The translations under genes were made by a program, and so were the position numbers. Positions 5,350-6,708 of a stretch of DNA of 6,708 nucleotides are shown in pieces; position 1 is the first letter of the stretch, and every line of letters starts with the position of its first letter. The stretch comes from Methylothermaceae bacterium. Lineage in GTDB: Bacteria; Pseudomonadota; Gammaproteobacteria; Methylococcales; Methylothermaceae. The stretch lies in contig JALVSV010000096.1 of the NCBI GenBank assembly GCA_027024125.1, positions 1-6,708 of the forward strand. Reading direction: 5' to 3'. The notes beneath the pieces are model-generated. The model was not told the origin of the DNA, did no database searches, and saw only the letters and a list, made by a program, of their open reading frames with translations.

Positions 5350-6681
5350 ATGCATACATACAATTTCGACCCGACCCCGATCACCCCAATTGACGACGAG
5401 CAGGCCATAGCGGCCTCTCATGACCTTAATGCAGGCGAGACTTCCGGAAACGCCAAACTGACGGGATTCCTGCGCTGGGCCGGAGTGATCCTGATCTTGT
5501 TTTCCGCGCTGGGATTCATGCTTCAGGGCTACGCTCAGGTGGAAGCCGGATTGCGCTACTGGATCGGATTGTTCTTGACCATGGCGCTTGCTGGCGGTGG
5601 TGTTCTGTGTGCCCATGCGCTCCATGAAACCGTCGGAGCCAGAATTTTTTTCGGATTGGCTACGCTTTTCGTCATCGTCCAGTCGACCCAGGTTGGCGCC
5701 ATGCTGTACGGTTGGTTGCAACCAGACCATGGACCAACCGCCGACTATGAATGGCTGAAGTTTTACGGCGTCAGCCAGGCCATGATCCTACTGGATATGG
5801 TGATCACCGCTGTGGTCATGCTACTGGTCGGATATGCCGGCTTTTCGATCCTGGCAAGATCCCGGAGCAAAACACTGATCGCTGCGTTTCTGCTCGGTAA
5901 TGTCTCGATCTTGTTTCCCAGCCGCCATGAACTGGTGATCTCTTTGATGCTGATCGGCCTGTTCATCTATCTTCGCCGGATCGAAACCCGGATGCGCATG
6001 GACTTCGCGATGCAAAGTTGGGAGGGCCGCGCTGCCAGAGCGATCATTTTCACCCCTCTGATGATATTGGCCGGGCGTGAAAGCCTTTACCCTGCCAATG
6101 GAATCTCCCTGGCGACGGTGCTTGCACTTTTGGCTTTCGTCTCGATTTGGGATCTGGGACATTACACCCGCAGGGGCTGGATCAGAGCTTGCGGTGAACT
6201 GCTTGGGATTCTCCTGGCAACAGGCAGTTGGGCTGTGGTTTTTATCGCCCTGCACCCAAGTGTGTTCAATTTCCATCTTTTCTCCCCAACCTTCCCCATC
6301 ACCCTGAGCCTGTTGTGGCTGATGTTGTCGCTCAAGGCCGGGCACGGTGCAATCCTTCGAACCCTGGCAGCGCTCATGGCCCTGGCAACCGTCAGTTTGA
6401 ACGATACAAGCAGCACCTCGACCCTTTTGCTCGGTGTGATTTTCACCGGCGTCGGCATCCAGTTCCGTGAGAAAATGACACTTCTGCCTGGAATCGTTTG
6501 TATCGTTCTGGGGAGTATCGGTTACATCAAAGGAATGATCGGCCTGTATGCCCAGGCACCATGGATTTCCTCTGCCGTACTGGGATTTACGGTCATTTTT
6601 CTGGCCTCCTGGATCGAGAAAAATCCTCGCAGAGTCTTTTCCAGGGCTGTCGGATATCTCAACGAAGTCCGGTCCTGGTAA
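5350..6681 (+). CDS. Polytopic inner-membrane protein, second gene of the PspA-like operon, function unknown
   Basis: A 443-residue protein I do not recognise at family level. After a polar, acidic N-terminal tail of about 38 residues there are roughly 12 to 14 hydrophobic segments: near 40-60, 68-90, 97-119, 143-167, 174-188, 193-207, 228-242, 253-268, 280-301, 312-328, 334-348, 355-371, 377-395 and 405-421. The C-terminal end is short and basic. No signal peptide, transporter signature or catalytic motif is evident. The overall look recalls uncharacterised DUF2157/DUF4401-type bacterial membrane proteins, but this is an impression. It starts 28 bases after the PspA-like stop with its own Shine-Dalgarno sequence and no terminator between, so both are probably co-transcribed from the sigma54 promoter. 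It holds the place that PspB/PspC hold in the classical system and may be the membrane sensor or the partner of the PspA-like protein; that role is inference. Confidence 0.85.
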   Translation: MHTYNFDPTPITPIDDEQAIAASHDLNAGETSGNAKLTGFLRWAGVILILFSALGFMLQGYAQVEAGLRYWIGLFLTMALAGGGVLCAHALHETVGARIFFGLATLFVIVQSTQVGAMLYGWLQPDHGPTADYEWLKFYGVSQAMILLDMVITAVVMLLVGYAGFSILARSRSKTLIAAFLLGNVSILFPSRHELVISLMLIGLFIYLRRIETRMRMDFAMQSWEGRAARAIIFTPLMILAGRESLYPANGISLATVLALLAFVSIWDLGHYTRRGWIRACGELLGILLATGSWAVVFIALHPSVFNFHLFSPTFPITLSLLWLMLSLKAGHGAILRTLAALMALATVSLNDTSSTSTLLLGVIFTGVGIQFREKMTLLPGIVCIVLGSIGYIKGMIGLYAQAPWISSAVLGFTVIFLASWIEKNPRRVFSRAVGYLNEVRSW

Positions 6682-6708
6682 GCGGGAACCGGGGCAGGGA
6701 CGCCTTTT

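Noticed and set aside
4990..5730. A 246-residue minus-strand open frame
   Set aside because: It is antisense to both the PspA-like and membrane-protein genes, which are well supported by sequence character and ribosome sites.
6682..6708. Possible terminator after the membrane-protein gene
   Set aside because: The window ends in CGCCTTTT, but only a stem of about three bases can be drawn in the remaining sequence, so it cannot be supported.
1..6708. CRISPR arrays, tRNA or rRNA genes, insertion sequences
   Set aside because: No regularly spaced direct repeats, no tRNA-like cloverleaf, no rRNA-like sequence and no transposase-like protein were found on either strand.

Overview
The window looks like chromosomal DNA of a Gram-negative bacterium, most likely a gammaproteobacterium. 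The grounds are an aryl-polyene-type fatty acid gene block, a sigma54 activator paired with a PspA-family gene, tightly overlapping genes and moderately high GC. The species cannot be named from this sequence alone.

Left part (1-2741, minus strand): four genes read leftward and overlap by 1 or 4 bases. In transcription order they encode a ketosynthase, a hotdog-fold dehydratase, a FabG-like ketoreductase and a second ketosynthase cut by the window edge. The order and sequence character match the apeO-apeP-apeQ-apeR block of aryl polyene (APE) clusters, which make yellow, membrane-attached, antioxidant polyene lipids. The other APE genes (acyl carrier proteins, ApeC-like chain-length factor, ApeI-like dehydratase, loading and export genes) are not visible here and may lie beyond position 1.

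Middle gap (2742-3041): about 300 bases without a gene. It holds a 97-bp imperfect palindromic element (2869-2965) with a second hairpin inside it, and a 13-bp perfect palindrome (2786-2798) next to a possible promoter for the ketosynthase operon.

Right part (3042-6681): a sigma54-dependent activator on the minus strand is divergent from a two-gene plus-strand operon. The operon encodes a PspA/IM30-family coiled-coil protein and a polytopic membrane protein with about 12 to 14 hydrophobic segments. The divergent control region (4488-4661) holds two perfect palindromes two helical turns apart, an IHF-like site, a -24/-12 sigma54 promoter and a good Shine-Dalgarno sequence. This has the same plan as the classical pspF/pspA control region. 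It differs in that the activator carries an extra N-terminal domain of about 185 residues, and the partner of PspA is a large unrecognised membrane protein instead of PspB/PspC. I read this as a non-canonical envelope-stress module: the activator, with sigma54, switches on a PspA-like membrane-remodelling protein and its membrane partner. It is the most interesting system in the window.
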